This document shows, one piece after another, positions 34,740 to 46,280 of a stretch of DNA of 64,000 bases (position 1 is its first letter; the number at the start of each line of letters is the position of its first letter). Position numbers and translations under genes: made by a program. Origin of the DNA: Parasponia andersonii (taxonomy: Eukaryota > Streptophyta > Magnoliopsida > Rosales > Cannabaceae); NCBI GenBank assembly GCA_002914805.1, contig JXTB01000005.1:2063491-2127490 (forward strand), in the 5' to 3' direction. Under the pieces are notes generated by a model. It saw nothing but the letters and a program-made list of their open reading frames with translations, did no database searches and was not told where the DNA came from.

Positions 34740-35410
34740 ATGGTTTCGAAATCTAGATCATCATCAATGTATTGCAGGTAATAGCCTTGTTCATGTTATT
34801 ACAGGCATCAGCAACTTTGTTCTGCCTCTTTTTTGCCATTTCCTCGGATCTATCAGTGCTATTAAATTCAAAAGTCATCCAAATATGGGCTTGGTTCTCC
34901 ATTTCTTTGCCTCTGTCCAAAATCAGTGGCTGTCGTGGCTACTGCTGCTTTTATTGTTTTTCATTTACTCCTTTACCGTAGATTCAAGAGTTTGAGGAAC
35001 TTGATATCCATCCTTGCCTAATCATCCTACTCTTGCCAATTCCATTTATCTCAAGGAGTTCTTTCTTTTGTTTTGGTATCCTTTTGCTTATCTCCTGTGG
35101 TGAAGCTTTCAAAAATATGTGGTGTGCCATGAGCTCATTTCAGTCCAGCTTCTGAAACTTCTTTAAGGATATCAGATCGAAGCTTACGAAAGGAAGAAAT
35201 ATCGTAACTGGGAAAGTCAGGTCTTTGTCAGCCCGAGGTTGAGCAGGAATTGACACTCATGGGGGACTCGATCTGTTTCACCAAGTCCAGTAAACCTTTA
35301 GCTTGAGTAACTCCAGAGTTAGTATGCTTAGTAACTTTACAGAGGTAGGGAATCTTAATACCAATGTCCTACATTTTTGTTCATCAAAAGTAGCCACGTA
35401 GTCAAAATTT
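34740..35410 (-). pseudogene. RecQ-helicase-like HRDC and tail fragment, antisense in the transporter intron
   Basis: The minus strand of intron 1 reads FRKLRSDILKEVSEAGLK, then HGTPHIFESFTT, then after a frameshift QEISKRIPKQ and KKELLEINGIGKSRM, then VKE.MKNNKSSSSHDS. It continues as DFGQRQRNGEPSPYLDDF and FNSTDRSEEMAKKRQNK. The order KLR..L.KE, H.IF, EISKRIP, ELLEINGIGK is that of the HRDC domain at the C-terminus of RecQ/BLM helicases, followed by a low-complexity tail. Stops and two or three frameshifts are present and no introns interrupt it. It was probably captured or retroposed. The identity rests on motif memory only. Confidence 0.55.
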
Positions 35411-37050
35411 AGTTCATTTTTGTTGCAACTACTATATAGCAAATAGCTTGGCATTTAATGTTGTTCTCCATTTTCTTTTGTGCCATAGCTGCTGCTGCTT
35501 GGATATCGGTAACCATATTGGTTTGCTTATTTATCATTCAAAGATTCGGAACGGATATAGTGGGCGACAGTTTTGCTCCGATAATTTGTATCTGGTTTAT
35601 ACTAATCGCAGGCATCGGACTCTACAACCTGATAATGTTTGATCCAACAGTTGTCAGGGCCATTAATCCTATGTACATCATTGATTACTTGCGGAGGAAT
35701 AAAGTAGAAGCTTGGATTTCCCTTGGTGGCATTGTCCTAGCCATAACAGGTTTCAAATTCCTTCTCTTAGACTACTTTTATCTTGTTTCAGTGAAACTTC
35801 ATTGAACCTTCTAATCACTGGGTAATTCTGTTAACCTTCTACAAATTCAGGAACCGAAGCTTTGTATGCTGATATAGGCCACTTTTCTGTTAGATCCATA
35901 CAATTGAGCATGTGCTTCGTAACATACCCATCGCTTATATTGGCCTACACTGGACAAGCCTCATTTCTCCGCAAACACAACAATCTTGTGGCTAATACTT
36001 TCTACAAGTCTATTTCACAACCATTGTATTGGCCAATGTTTGTCATGGCTGTATTGGCAGCAATCATTGCTAGTCAAGCTATGATTTCAGGAACTTTCTC
36101 CATAATCCAACAATCCATGTCGATAGGGTGTTTTCCACCAGTGAAGGTCATTCATACATCCTCAAAATACAAAGGACAAGTTAACATTTCAGAGGCAAAC
36201 TATTTTCTCATGTTTGCTTGTGTGGCAGTTACTTTGGGTTTTAGGAGCACTGCTGAGATTGCAAATGCCTATGGTAATTATTTATACACTAATTTCTCAT
36301 CATTTTCCTTGCAAATTCTAAAAAATTATGTCATAGTATAAATTTACAAATTTACAACTTTGAAGACGAACAATATATTCTTGTCTAAACAGGGATGGCA
36401 ATGATGTTCGTTATGATACTCACATCATTGTTCTTGCTGCTTATCATGGTGATGATATGGAAGACCAACAAACTTATAATAATTAGTTATGTCTTCGTTA
36501 TTGGCTCTTTGGAGTTTCTGTATCTGAGCTCAGTCATGTACAAATTCAACCAAGGAGGATATCTTCCCCTGGCCTTGGCTTTGTTGATTATGACAGTAAT
36601 GTTTATTTGGAATTGCGTGCATAGGAGGAAATATTTTTGTGAGCTTCATCACAGAATTTCTCATGAGAAGGTCAAGGAGATTATAGAAGCAGAAAACTTT
36701 TGTAGAATTCCTGGCCTTGCCATGTTCTATTCGGAGCTTGTCATGGCATTCCACCTATCTTCAAGCATTTTGAAGAAATTTCTGCTTTGCACTCGGTTCT
36801 TATTTTGGTCCCCATTAAATCTTTAACTGTAAGTAAGGTTCTACCCGAAAGGCGTTTCCTGTTTCATAGAGTAGAGCCCAGGGAGCTAAATATGTCTCGT
36901 TGCATAGTGAGACGTGGCTACATGGATAATCTTAATGAGTCTGAGCCACTTGAAAGGATGTTAGTTGAGAAGCTTAAGGAATTTATAAGAGATTCTCACA
37001 ATGACTATGAAGCACAAGTTCATGACAATGATACTGATAATGAATATAGC

Positions 37051-37218
37051 TCAGAAGCTGACTTGGTAATTGTGGAGAATAATGACGGAGAGTCAGAAGC
37101 TGACTTGATTTCCGAGAAGCATAACAACAGAGAGTCAGAAGGTGATGATTTGATTACTGAGGAAAATAACATTGGGGACTCGGAAGATGGCTTGATTGTC
37201 AAGGAGCATAACAATGAG
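37051..37218 (+). repeat. 42-bp coding repeats (14 residues) in the transporter tail
   Basis: Units start with TCAGAAGC/TCAGAAGG/TCGGAAGA at 37051, 37093, 37135 and 37180 (periods 42, 42, 45). They encode SEADLVIVENNDGE, SEADLISEKHNNRE, SEGDDLITEENNIGD and SEDGLIVKEHNNE. The block is strongly acidic and lies between the kinase-site-like cytosolic part and the conserved GEIEMINRA block. Confidence 0.9.
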
Positions 37219-37440
37219 GCATTAGAGGGAGAGATTGAGATGATTAATAGAGCATGCCAGGCTGGGATATTTCACTTGATTGGAGAGAGCGAAGTGGTTG
37301 CTGCTGAGGGAGCCGGGCTTTTCAAGAAACTACTAATCGATTTATACACTTTCTTGAAGAAAAATGCTAGGCAGACAGATGCACTGCTATATATTCCTCA
37401 CAAGCGCATGCTTAAAGTAGGAATGACTTACGAACTCTAG

Positions 37441-38339
37441 ATAAGTTAAGGGTCTTGAGTGAAGATTTGATTCTAGCAAGATGCAATGGTTGTTGGACTT
37501 TTTCCCTTCTTTTTTTTTTTTTTTTCAATATGTCAGTTCTACCTCAAAATTATTATGCTGAGAACTACGAAAACTTGACTGACATATTCTCTATGTAATT
37601 TGACCATTTCATTAAAACGTTATAGTAGTTCCTTGGCAATAGAACATGTGATCATTGGTGCTCTTTACTTGCTGAAATTTTATTGGAGTTATCAACATAG
37701 CACTGATGCAAATGTCTACTATAACTAACCTATGTCTAATTGCTTGATCTGCCAAGTTCTTTCTGGTTGTTTACATTCGTATGTCTAAGTTGTATGTGTA
37801 CTATTGCTCTTAAGAGACCAAAGCCTATTGTTAATATATTTGCTCTGTAGTGTTTAAACTTTATAGGACTTGTGAACTTTCACTTCACTAACAGGAAAAC
37901 TTCCGTTGTATCGGGATTTTTATTATAGGTACGTCCATACATACCTGGAAGATCAAGGTCCTTGACTTTTCTTGATGAAGATTTTGGCTTAATAGATTTG
38001 GACACCTTGATTTCTTTAGTACTTAATGAAACTTAAAAAATTGTGGCAAATTTTAAAAGATGGGGTACTTTCTCTTTGTTTGTTTTAGGTGTGTAGAAAG
38101 TTTATGATCTGAAAACTTGCAAAATCTTCTTTGTAGTTGGATGTTTTATAGATAATATGGTGTGTTAGATTTATAAGAACTTGTATATGCTATGGTGGTA
38201 CTGGTACTTGACCATGCAGTATAGAACTTTTTTGTTGCGCGCTTTGATCGACATGGACTATTTATCAGAAGTGTGTTACAAGTGTTGTTACTTTGAACAA
38301 TGCTAGTAAAAGCAATACTTGTAGTTTCTTTTTCTTCCT
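37441..38339. other. 3' flank of the transporter pseudogene, no gene seen
   Basis: T-rich run at 37507-37525 and several AATAAA-like words; probably the 3' untranslated region and intergenic DNA. Confidence 0.5.
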
Positions 38340-39137
38340 CTTTTTTAGAATTAAGGCTTTGGTACAAGGAATGCTTTCGATTGAAAAAAATCTTCGGTGA
38401 TTTTAGAGTTGCATCAGATCAGCTTATTAACTTCAAAAAGTTGGATTTGTTGTTTAGTCGCGCGATGTCAAACCTGAGAATATTGATGATATCGAAGATT
38501 TTTATTGGTGGGGATCCACCAAAAATTGCATTGGCTTGCTTAGGATAGAATGGCAAAAGTACTCTGTTAATAGGTATAAGACTCTTGTTATTACTCAAAT
38601 GAGAGCTGGTGGAAGCAGACATATGTTACCAAACAAAATCAATATCTTTTGCTGGAAAGCTTATTCCTTCTCTAGCAAATTTATGATTATATCAAACAGA
38701 ACTAAAGATGGTAGCCTGCCGCGGCTGCTCTGAGTTTGATGCTGAAACAACCTGCCATGAATTAGTAGAATGTTGTTTTGCTCAAAACGTATGGGATTGT
38801 TGGGAAGGTACAAGTATTAGAAGTGTTTCACAGGCTAAGGATTCTGATGTTTTTGTGCAACAACTATCATAGTTCATCAGTAATGAGGATATCTGTTTTC
38901 CCTTGGTATTAATGTGGTTCATATGGTTTGAACAAAACTCAAGGACCCATAATTATATAAATAACTAGGTTGGTCTTAGAGATGATGTTAAGAGTTATGG
39001 CTGTTTTAGCCATGGGCTCTTATGGGACCATTGCTTGCGATGTAGCCGAAGCAATCTCTATTACAGATTTTTCTTCATTTTATTAGTAATGAAAGCAATG
39101 TTGATTTCCATAAAAATTAATTTTAAAAAAAAAAAAC
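38340..39137 (+). mobile_element. 5'-truncated LINE (non-LTR) remnant with A tail
   Basis: Pieces of a plant L1-type ORF2 are readable. The end of the reverse transcriptase is seen as LRLKKIFGDFRVASDQLINF-like, then LLFSRAMSN and FYWWGSTKNC (38360-38545). The zinc-binding reverse-transcriptase C-terminal domain is seen as MLPNKINIFCWKAY (38622) and CRGCSEFDAETTCHELVECC then FAQNVWDCW (38712-38800). The frame shifts between them. The 3' end is an A run at 39125-39137. No target duplication was found. Confidence 0.65.
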
Positions 39138-39384
39138 AAAGAAGAAAAATGAACTACGTGCATTTTGCTTCTGAAGATGACGAATTTTGCATTTGATTTC
39201 AGTGTGACATAGGCAAGCGCTGCACTTAAATGAGTACGAGTCGCCTGCTCTTTGCGCTTGAATTTCTACGGCATTTTCTGCATAACTAATGATTTGTCGT
39301 TTGTTCGAAACCAAGAAAAACAAGATGTCGTTTATAAAATTGGAAATTCATAAAAATGACTTGTTCTCACAACCAATTTCTCTT
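39138..39384. other. No gene seen
   Basis: Mixed composition, no supported frame; ends at a poly-A run where element A modules begin. Confidence 0.4.
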
Positions 39385-40059
39385 TTAAAAAAAAAAAAAA
39401 AGGCGAAATTTGATTTTACACGGTGAATTTAAAAAAAAATGTAAAATCCTGAATTTTAAAACTTTGTGAAAAATTCTAGATTTATTTAAAAGAATATCAC
39501 GTTTAAAAATATTTAGCCAAAATACTACTTTTTACAAATTGAGAATGTATTTGAGGTAGTCAAGTTACTTAAAATAACGAGTCTAAATACCTCAAGTAAC
39601 TCGATTAGTTACTCCAAATAACCTGATTGATTATTTTGAGTACCTTTAAAAAATACCGATATTGAAGAAAAAATATCTTGTCAAAATATTTTTTAAAAGT
39701 ATCATTTTTCTAAGTAAACTTTTAAAAAATGATATATTTCTAAATAAATTCGGAATTTTTCAAAAAATTTAATCCATTATGATTTTTTAAAGGAAAATGA
39801 CATACTCTACAACATTTGGGCAAATATTACCAAAAATACGATACGGCCCAAAACACATTAGTTTGTACTAACTTTTTTGAAAATTGCCACTTTTTGAGTT
39901 ATAACATACAGTAAAACGCGGTGGTACGTGTGTAAATAAAAATATCTTTTTGTAGAAACATCTTTCTAAGAAAAAAGTTTTTTAAACCAACTAAGAGTAT
40001 TGTTGGCTCTATTGATTGGCACAACTCTTTTTCTCTTTGCAACTATAAGTTCAAGTCCC

Positions 40060-40400
40060 ACCTCCTGAGCATTCTTTTTTATTTTTTTCTTTTTGTTTTG
40101 TTTTTTTTTCCTTGTATTTTGTTTTTTTGATTACTCTTTTTTTTTACTATTTCATTTTTTTAAAAATTCCCCTTTCTATTTTACTTTTTTTCTTTCATTT
40201 TCTAAATTTCTATTCTCTTTTGATACTTATAAGAAAAGGAAAATGTATTTTTTTCATCTTTTAAAAAACAGATTTTTTTTCCATTTTTTAAATCTTTTTA
40301 ATTTAACTCTTTTCCTCCATCTATTTTTCTTGATTTTTTTAATCCTTTTTAATTATCCCTTTTCTCCACCCATTTTTCTCATTCTTTTTGTCATTTTTAA
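40060..40400. repeat. T-rich block, partner of the A-rich array
   Basis: Poly-T stretches with AATCCTTTTTAATTATCCC and TTTTCTCC words. They read on the other strand as phrases like those in 44750-46280 (AAGGATTAAAAAAAT). This would make it the decayed outer part of the left arm. The pairing is weak. Confidence 0.4.
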
Positions 40401-40559
40401 AATTTGCTCTTGTACCAATAAGTACGTTGGTTACTATAAATCAGTAACTAAATTGGTTCTAACAATAACTAGTAACGAAATAATTTTAGTGAGTGAGTTA
40501 GAATAATGATTTAGACTGGATAATGAAATTGTGTAGAATTATTAGAAGTGGAATTATTA

Positions 40560-41210
40560 CATACCAAATATTCGATGAAATTGCTCAATGACAAATAAGT
40601 AAAAACTTTCGTGGTTTCATGTGATTTACTTAACTACATGGCATTCTGCAAAAAAGAAACTGCAATGGTTTCTAGAAAATCTTCTTAGTTTCCTGTGATT
40701 TACTTAGCTATAGGATATTCTGCTAAAGGGGACCACGAAGTTTTTTAGGAAACTACGAAAATTTTCTATCATTTACTTAGCTACATGGCACTCTGTAAAA
40801 AAGAAACCACGATAGTTTCTTGTGATTTATTTAACTATAGGGTATTCTACACAAAGGAAATCACAATAGTTTCCAGGAAATTATCGTAGTTTCCTATGAT
40901 TTACTTACGTACAGGATATTCCGCTAAAAGAAATCAAACTAGTTTTCGAGAAACTTTTGTGGTTTCTTATGATTTACTTACATACATGACATTCTGCTAA
41001 TAGGAGACTAAATTGGTTTCCAGAAAATCTTTGTAGTTTCTTGTAAAAACAAAAAAAGATGACTTGTTTACTAAAATGTCACCGCATTTTCTAGCTCCCA
41101 AAATATTTAAGAAAATACTCTAAAAAAGTCATATAGAATTTTTATTATTTTTGAAAGTTCGTAAATTTGGTAATATTTTTTGAAAAATAGATGTAAGTAT
41201 CCAAAATCCA
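40560..41210. repeat. Left arm: tandem ~74-bp units
   Basis: TGTGATTTACTTAGCTA and variants recur at 40621, 40695, 40768, 40822, 40896 and 40969 (mostly 73-74 bp, one 54). Each unit contains GGCATTCTGCTAAAA and AAACYRNARTGGTTTC. A non-repeated tail at 41045-41210 also has an inverted partner at 43790-43930. Confidence 0.85.
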
Positions 41211-41214
41211 TTTT

Positions 41215-41650
41215 TTAATTTTTTATAATTTGGGCTGATTTTTGGTAAGGAATACTTCTAATATAACATTTATTTATATAACATACATATACAGTGAGAA
41301 AACTCAGAAGGAAAAGGAAAAAAAAAAGGGTGTAATAAGTGCTCTCACAGGAAGAGGTATTGAAGGATATTGAAGGAAAATTTGAAATTATTATCCTCCT
41401 TGTCCTCATCTGACAATATGGTGGCAAATTACAAAGAGACTTCAAAGAAAAAGGCATGAATAGATTGGAGCAGAAAGTTGGCCGCAACTCAATTCCGTAT
41501 GTTCTGAAGCAACTTGAGGTTGTCTTCATCTTCGGCGTTGTCACCAGAGATGGATTTGTGACCTTGAGCAGGCAAGAAGGAGAAGAAGAAAATGGAAGAA
41601 AGAAAGGAACTGGGGTTGGGGAATATAAGAGTTAAGAAAATTTGGACCAA
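41215..41650 (-). other. Gene-like segment inside element A, possibly captured
   Basis: Higher GC than the surroundings and absent from the matching place in element B, where the modules join directly (55480-55500). The minus strand has an open frame of 109 codons (41544-41215) and another stretch reading FFFSFLPAQGHKSISGDNAE and DEDNLKLLQNIRN that begins like a signal peptide. Neither is recognised. It may be a host gene fragment carried by the element. Confidence 0.35.
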
Positions 41651-43240
41651 TAATTGAGAGCAAAGTCTAAGAGGGTAAATTTGGTATTAAAAATATTTAG
41701 AAAAATACTACTTTCAAAAATAATTTAAAATACTATTTTTAACAAAATCATAAGTACTTGAGATAGCGAGTGAGATTATTTCTAATAACTCGATTGGTTA
41801 TCTTAAATAATCTAATTGGTTATCTCAACATTTGAAAAGTATCCATAATAAAGAAAAATAGAATTTTTATAACTATTTTTGAACAATAATAATTCTTTAA
41901 ATAAACTTCTAAAAGTGATATATTTCTAAATAAATACGAGATTTATCAAAAAGTTCAGCACATAAGGATTTTTAATTTATTAGACTTTGGGCATAGTTTT
42001 TTATGAGAAGCCCTTTTTCTTCTTATTATTTTTTATTGAGGAAATATGAATTTATATGGTAAAGCTTTTATAAAAAAATTGAAAAATTCTAGACTTACTT
42101 AGAAAAATATCACTTTTAAAAATATTTAAAAAATAACACTTTTTACTAATTTGTGAGCAGTTAAGGTAATTGCTCAAATTACTTGAGATAATTGGGCCAG
42201 TTATTCAACTAACCTAATTAGTTACTTGAAGCACTTTTAAAAGTTCAATTATTGAAAAACAAATGGTATTATTCTAAATGTTTTGAGGAAGTGGTATTAT
42301 TCTAAATAAAGTCCAAATTTTTCAAAAATTCTAGCGCATCTGGAATTATTCAATGTGATTTGCATACTTATACCTAAGTTTTCAAAAACAATAGCATAAA
42401 TTTGACCTCCCTAAAATAATAATTTTTTCGTACAATTTTCAATGGAATTCTTCTCAATATTTTGGTTACAAGAAACTAAAATAATTTCCAATAACAAAAT
42501 TACTTTCTTAGTTTTAGTAACCAAATTAGTTTTTAGTTTCCAGTAAACCAAATTAGTTTCATGTAATATTTTTCTCTAGTTGCCCCGATCCTTTTTTTTT
42601 TTTCCTAATTTCAAGTAATCAAATTAGTTTTTTTGGGATTTGATTATTGGTTACAAGAAACTAAATTAGTTTTCAATAATTAAATTAGTTTCTTGATTTC
42701 AATAAAAAAAATTAAATGCTACAAAATTTCATATGGATAAAAAATTATTTTGAAAATATATTGTTTTTGGTATTATTTTTAAAAAAAGTCATATAAAGTT
42801 TCATTTTCTCATTTTTAATTTTTTTTCACATGGGCTTTTTACAAAATTTCAGGCCTAAAGTATCAAAAATTGAAAAATCCTAGGTGGGCTGAAGTTTTTG
42901 AAAAATCACGAATTGATTTAGAAAACTATGACTTTTTAAAAGTACATGTAGAAAATAACACATTTAATAAATACTGAGAAAAATAGCATTTTTCTTCAAA
43001 ATTGGTATTTTTCATGGCACTTGAGGTAATCAGTTGAGTTACTTGGAACAATCAAATCTTGTTATTTAAAATAATCGATCAAATTACCTCAAGTATCTCA
43101 TCAATTAATTAAAAAGAAGTATTTTTCTAAATATTTTTAAATATGGTATTTTTTTAATTAAAATCCATTATTTTTCAAACAATTTCAAAAGAGTTTCTAG
43201 TACTTTTAGCTATATATATATATATATATTTATAATATAT

Positions 43241-43476
43241 GATTTCCAATCTAGTAAGTATTTTTTTTACCTATGTGTAGGTATTTTTTTTTTAGCCATT
43301 GGATTATCATCTAATGGTAATCTAACAATTTTTATGAGGTATATGAAAAGACGCGTATTATTGATATTTTTTTTCTCTCTTACTTTTTAATATAAAAAAA
43401 AAGTGCATGATAAATTTTCATTAGCCAAATTGATACATGTGTATAGATAAAAAAAATATCTACTCGATTGGTGCCC
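43241..43476. mobile_element. MITE, TA-flanked family, copy inside element A
   Basis: Left end ATTTCCAATCTAGTAAGTA, right end ATATCTACTCGATTGGTGCCC. The inner phrases GCCATTGGATTATCATCTAATGG and TTTTTTTCTCTCTTACTTTTTA match the 50023 copy closely. (TA)n runs lie on both sides (43211-43231 and 43480-43493). Element B lacks both the MITE and the TA runs at the matching place (about 57000). Confidence 0.85.
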
Positions 43477-43789
43477 TGTATATATATATATATTAAAAAA
43501 TACAATGGGTTAACTTTTTTTCAAATTATTGTTTTTCAGAAAAGTTCAACTTTTTGAAAAACTTTTAGCAAAATATCATTTTTAAAAATAGTTACTAGTT
43601 ATCAGTTATAAATACCTTTTGTTATTAGTTACTAGTGCTCGAAAACTAGAAACCGGGTATTAGTTATTATTTTAAAAAATTACATTTTTCTAAAAACTTC
43701 TTAAAATGATATTTTTCTAAAACATATGGTACTAGATATAGAAAAGACTGAGTCCACCGTATATTTGCAATTTCTTTTCGAGTTTTGGA

Positions 43790-44660
43790 CACATACTTAT
43801 TTTTCAAAAAAATATTATCAAATTTGCGACCTTTCAAAAATAATAAAAATTTCGTACGACCTTTCAAGGCATTATTAAAAACACAGTGTTATTTTAGTAA
43901 ATAAGTCATCTTTGTTTTTCTGCAATAAACCACAAAGGTTTCATAGAAAACAGTTTAGCTTCTTTTTAGCAAAATGTCATATACGTAAGTAAATCACATG
44001 AAATCACAAAAATTTCTTGGAAACGATATTGGTTTTCTTTTAGCAAAATGTCATGTATATGACTAAATCACATGAAACTACAAAGATTTCTTTGAAACTA
44101 GTTTGATTTCCTTTTAGCAGAATATCATGTACGTAAGTAAAACATAGAAAATTATAAAGGTTTCTTAGAAATCAGTTTAGTTTCTTTTTAGCAAAATGTC
44201 ATCATAGGAAACTACAAAAATTTTTTGGAAACCATTATGGTTTTCTTTTAGTAAAGTATTATATATGTAAGTAAATCACAGGAAACCACAAAAATTTTTT
44301 AGAAACGAGTTTGGTTTCCTTTTAGTAGAATATCCTGTACGTTAGTAAATTACAGGAAATTATAAAGGTTTCATAGAAATCAATTTGGTTTTCTTTTAGT
44401 AGAACATCATGTATGTAAGTAAATCAGAGAAAACCAGTTTGATTTTGTTTTAGTAGAATAGCCTGTAGCTAAGTAAATCATAAAAAACCACAAAAGTAAC
44501 TGGATTTCATGTAGGACCATGTCCTATAGCGAAGTAAATCACAGAAAACCACAACGGTTTCCTAGAAATCAATTGGTTTCTTTTAGTAAAATGTCATATA
44601 TCTAAGTATATCACAAAAAACTACAAAAGATTTCTTAGAAACCAAACTAGTTTCTATATA
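43790..44660. repeat. Right arm: inverted ~74-bp array
   Basis: GTAAGTAAATCACA words at 43991, 44065, 44139, 44273, 44347, 44422, 44475, 44535 and 44609 are the reverse complement of the left-arm motif, with period 74 and some short units. The 43790-43930 part is the reverse complement of 41045-41210 (AAAGATGACTTRTTTACTAA). Confidence 0.85.
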
Positions 44661-44749
44661 GCCAAATAATTTGACTTCTTTGGTAACCAGATTGATTTCT
44701 AATTGCAGTTGGAAACCAATTTGGTGTAACCAAATTAGTTTATGGTTTC

Positions 44750-46280
44750 TCAAACTATAAGAGAATTTTTTTTAAGGAAAAAAAGAGTTAGGAAAAAAAA
44801 ACAATGAAGTGTATGGATTAATGAAAAAGAGAATTTTTTAAGGAAAAAAAAGAATTAGAGACAAAACCAATCTAATAGGAATAAAAAAAAAGTAGGATTA
44901 AAAAGAAGAGAATTTCTTTTAAGGAAAAAACAATAAAAGGTACGGAGTAATAAAAAAGGGACAATTTTTTTAAGGAAAAAAAGAATTAGTGAAAAAGCCT
45001 AATCTAATAGGATTAAAAAGGGATTATAAAAACTAAAAAGAGAATTTTTTTTAAGGAAAAAAATATTTTGGAGAAAAAAAAAAAGAAGTATATGGACTAA
45101 TAAACAAGGGAGAATTTTTTTTAAAGAAACAAAATTAGAGAAAAAAACCAATCTAATAGGAATAAAAAAAAAGTAGGATTAAAAAGAAGAGAATTTCTTT
45201 TAAGAAAAAAAACAATAAAGTGTATGGACTAATAAAAAAAGAGACAATTTTTTAAGGAAAAAAATAATTAGCGAAAAAGTTAATCTAATAGGATTAAAAA
45301 AGGGTTTAAAAAAACTAAAAAGAGAATTGTTCAAGGAAAAAAAGAGTTTCAAGAAAAAAAAAATGAAGTGTATGGACTAATAAAAAAGAGAATTTTTGTT
45401 TAAAGAAAAAAAGAATTAGGGAAAAAAACCAATCTAATAGGAATAAAAAAAAAGTACGATTAAAAAGAAGAGAATTTCTTTTAAGAAAAAAAAAAAGAAT
45501 CAGGAAAAAAAATAATAAAGTGTATGGACTAATAAAAAAAAAAAAAGAATTTTGTACGGAAAAAATGAATTAGGGAAAGAGCCTATTCTAGTATGATTAA
45601 AAAAAAGTTAAATAAAAAAGAGAATTTTTGTAAGGAAAAAAGAGACAATTTTTTTAAGGAAAAAACAAATTAGGGAAAAAACACCAGTCTAATAGGAATA
45701 AAAACAAAAAGTAGGATTAAAAAGAAGAGAATTTCTTTTAAGAAGAAAAAAAGAATTAGGAAAAAAATAATAAAGTGTATGGACTAATAAAAAAGATATA
45801 ATTTTTTTAAAGGAAAAAAAAGAATTAGGGAAAAGCCTAATCTAATAGGATTAAAAATAAAATAAAAAGAGAATTTTTTTTAAGGAAAAAAAAAGTTTCG
45901 AGAAAAAAAAATGAAGTGTATGGACTAAAAAAAAAGAGAGAATTTTTTTAAGGAAAAAAAAGTTTCGAGAAAAAAAAATGAAGTGTATGGACTAATAAAA
46001 AAGAGAGAATTTTTTTAAAGAAAAAAAGAATTAGGGGAAAAAAACCAATTTAATAGGAATAAAAAAAAGCAGGATTAAAAAGAAGAGAATTTCTTTTAAG
46101 AAAAAAAAAAGAATTAGGAAAAAAAACAATAAAGTATATGGACTAATAAAAAAGAGATAATTTTTTAAGGAAAAAAAGAATTAGGGAGAAAGCCTAATCT
46201 AATAGGAATAAAAGAGGTTGGATTAAAAAGACGAAGAAGAGAAATTTTTTTAAAGGAAAAAAAGAGTTTCGGGAAAAAAG
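44750..46280. repeat. A-rich higher-order tandem array
   Basis: TGTATGGACTAATAAAAAAG and variants occur at about 44811, 44940, 45088, 45222, 45370, 45518, 45779, 45918, 45985 and 46136. They alternate with AAAGAATTAGGGAAAAA, CCTAATCTAATAGG and AGAATTTCTTTTAAG. Spacing is irregular (67-260 bp), so the array has grown by duplication of variable blocks. Strong purine bias on the + strand. Confidence 0.85.

Larger units (their letters stand above)
34387..37440 (+). pseudogene. KUP/HAK/KT potassium transporter, 3' part, frameshifted
   Basis: A plasma-membrane-type high-affinity K+ transporter family. The exons I infer are 34387-34437, 35489-35749, 35851-36273 and 36393-37440, with GT-AG introns. 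They encode, in order: VMSAVEGIKK, AAWISVTILVCLFIIQRFGT, FDPTVVRAINPMYIIDYLRR, AWISLGGIVLAITG, TEALYADIGHFSVRSIQLSM, SQAMISGTFSIIQQSMSIGC, GYLPLALALLIMTVMFIWN, the FCRIPGLAMFYSELV segment, then the cytosolic tail ending KRMLKVGMTYEL and a stop. About the first third of the protein is missing; the Tekay-like LTR ends 98 bp before the first exon. One base is missing at about 36739-36741, so ELV continues out of frame (MAFHLSS) while the proper HGIPPIFKHFEE is in the next frame. Subfamily (HAK5-like) is a guess. Confidence 0.9.

Noticed and set aside
40093..40506. 137-codon Phe-rich frame
   Set aside because: A translation of poly-T stretches; no membrane-protein family resemblance beyond hydrophobicity.
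40560..44660. CRISPR-like regular repeats
   Set aside because: Units are diverged and directly tandem with no unique spacers, they occur in inverted arms, and the DNA is plant nuclear.
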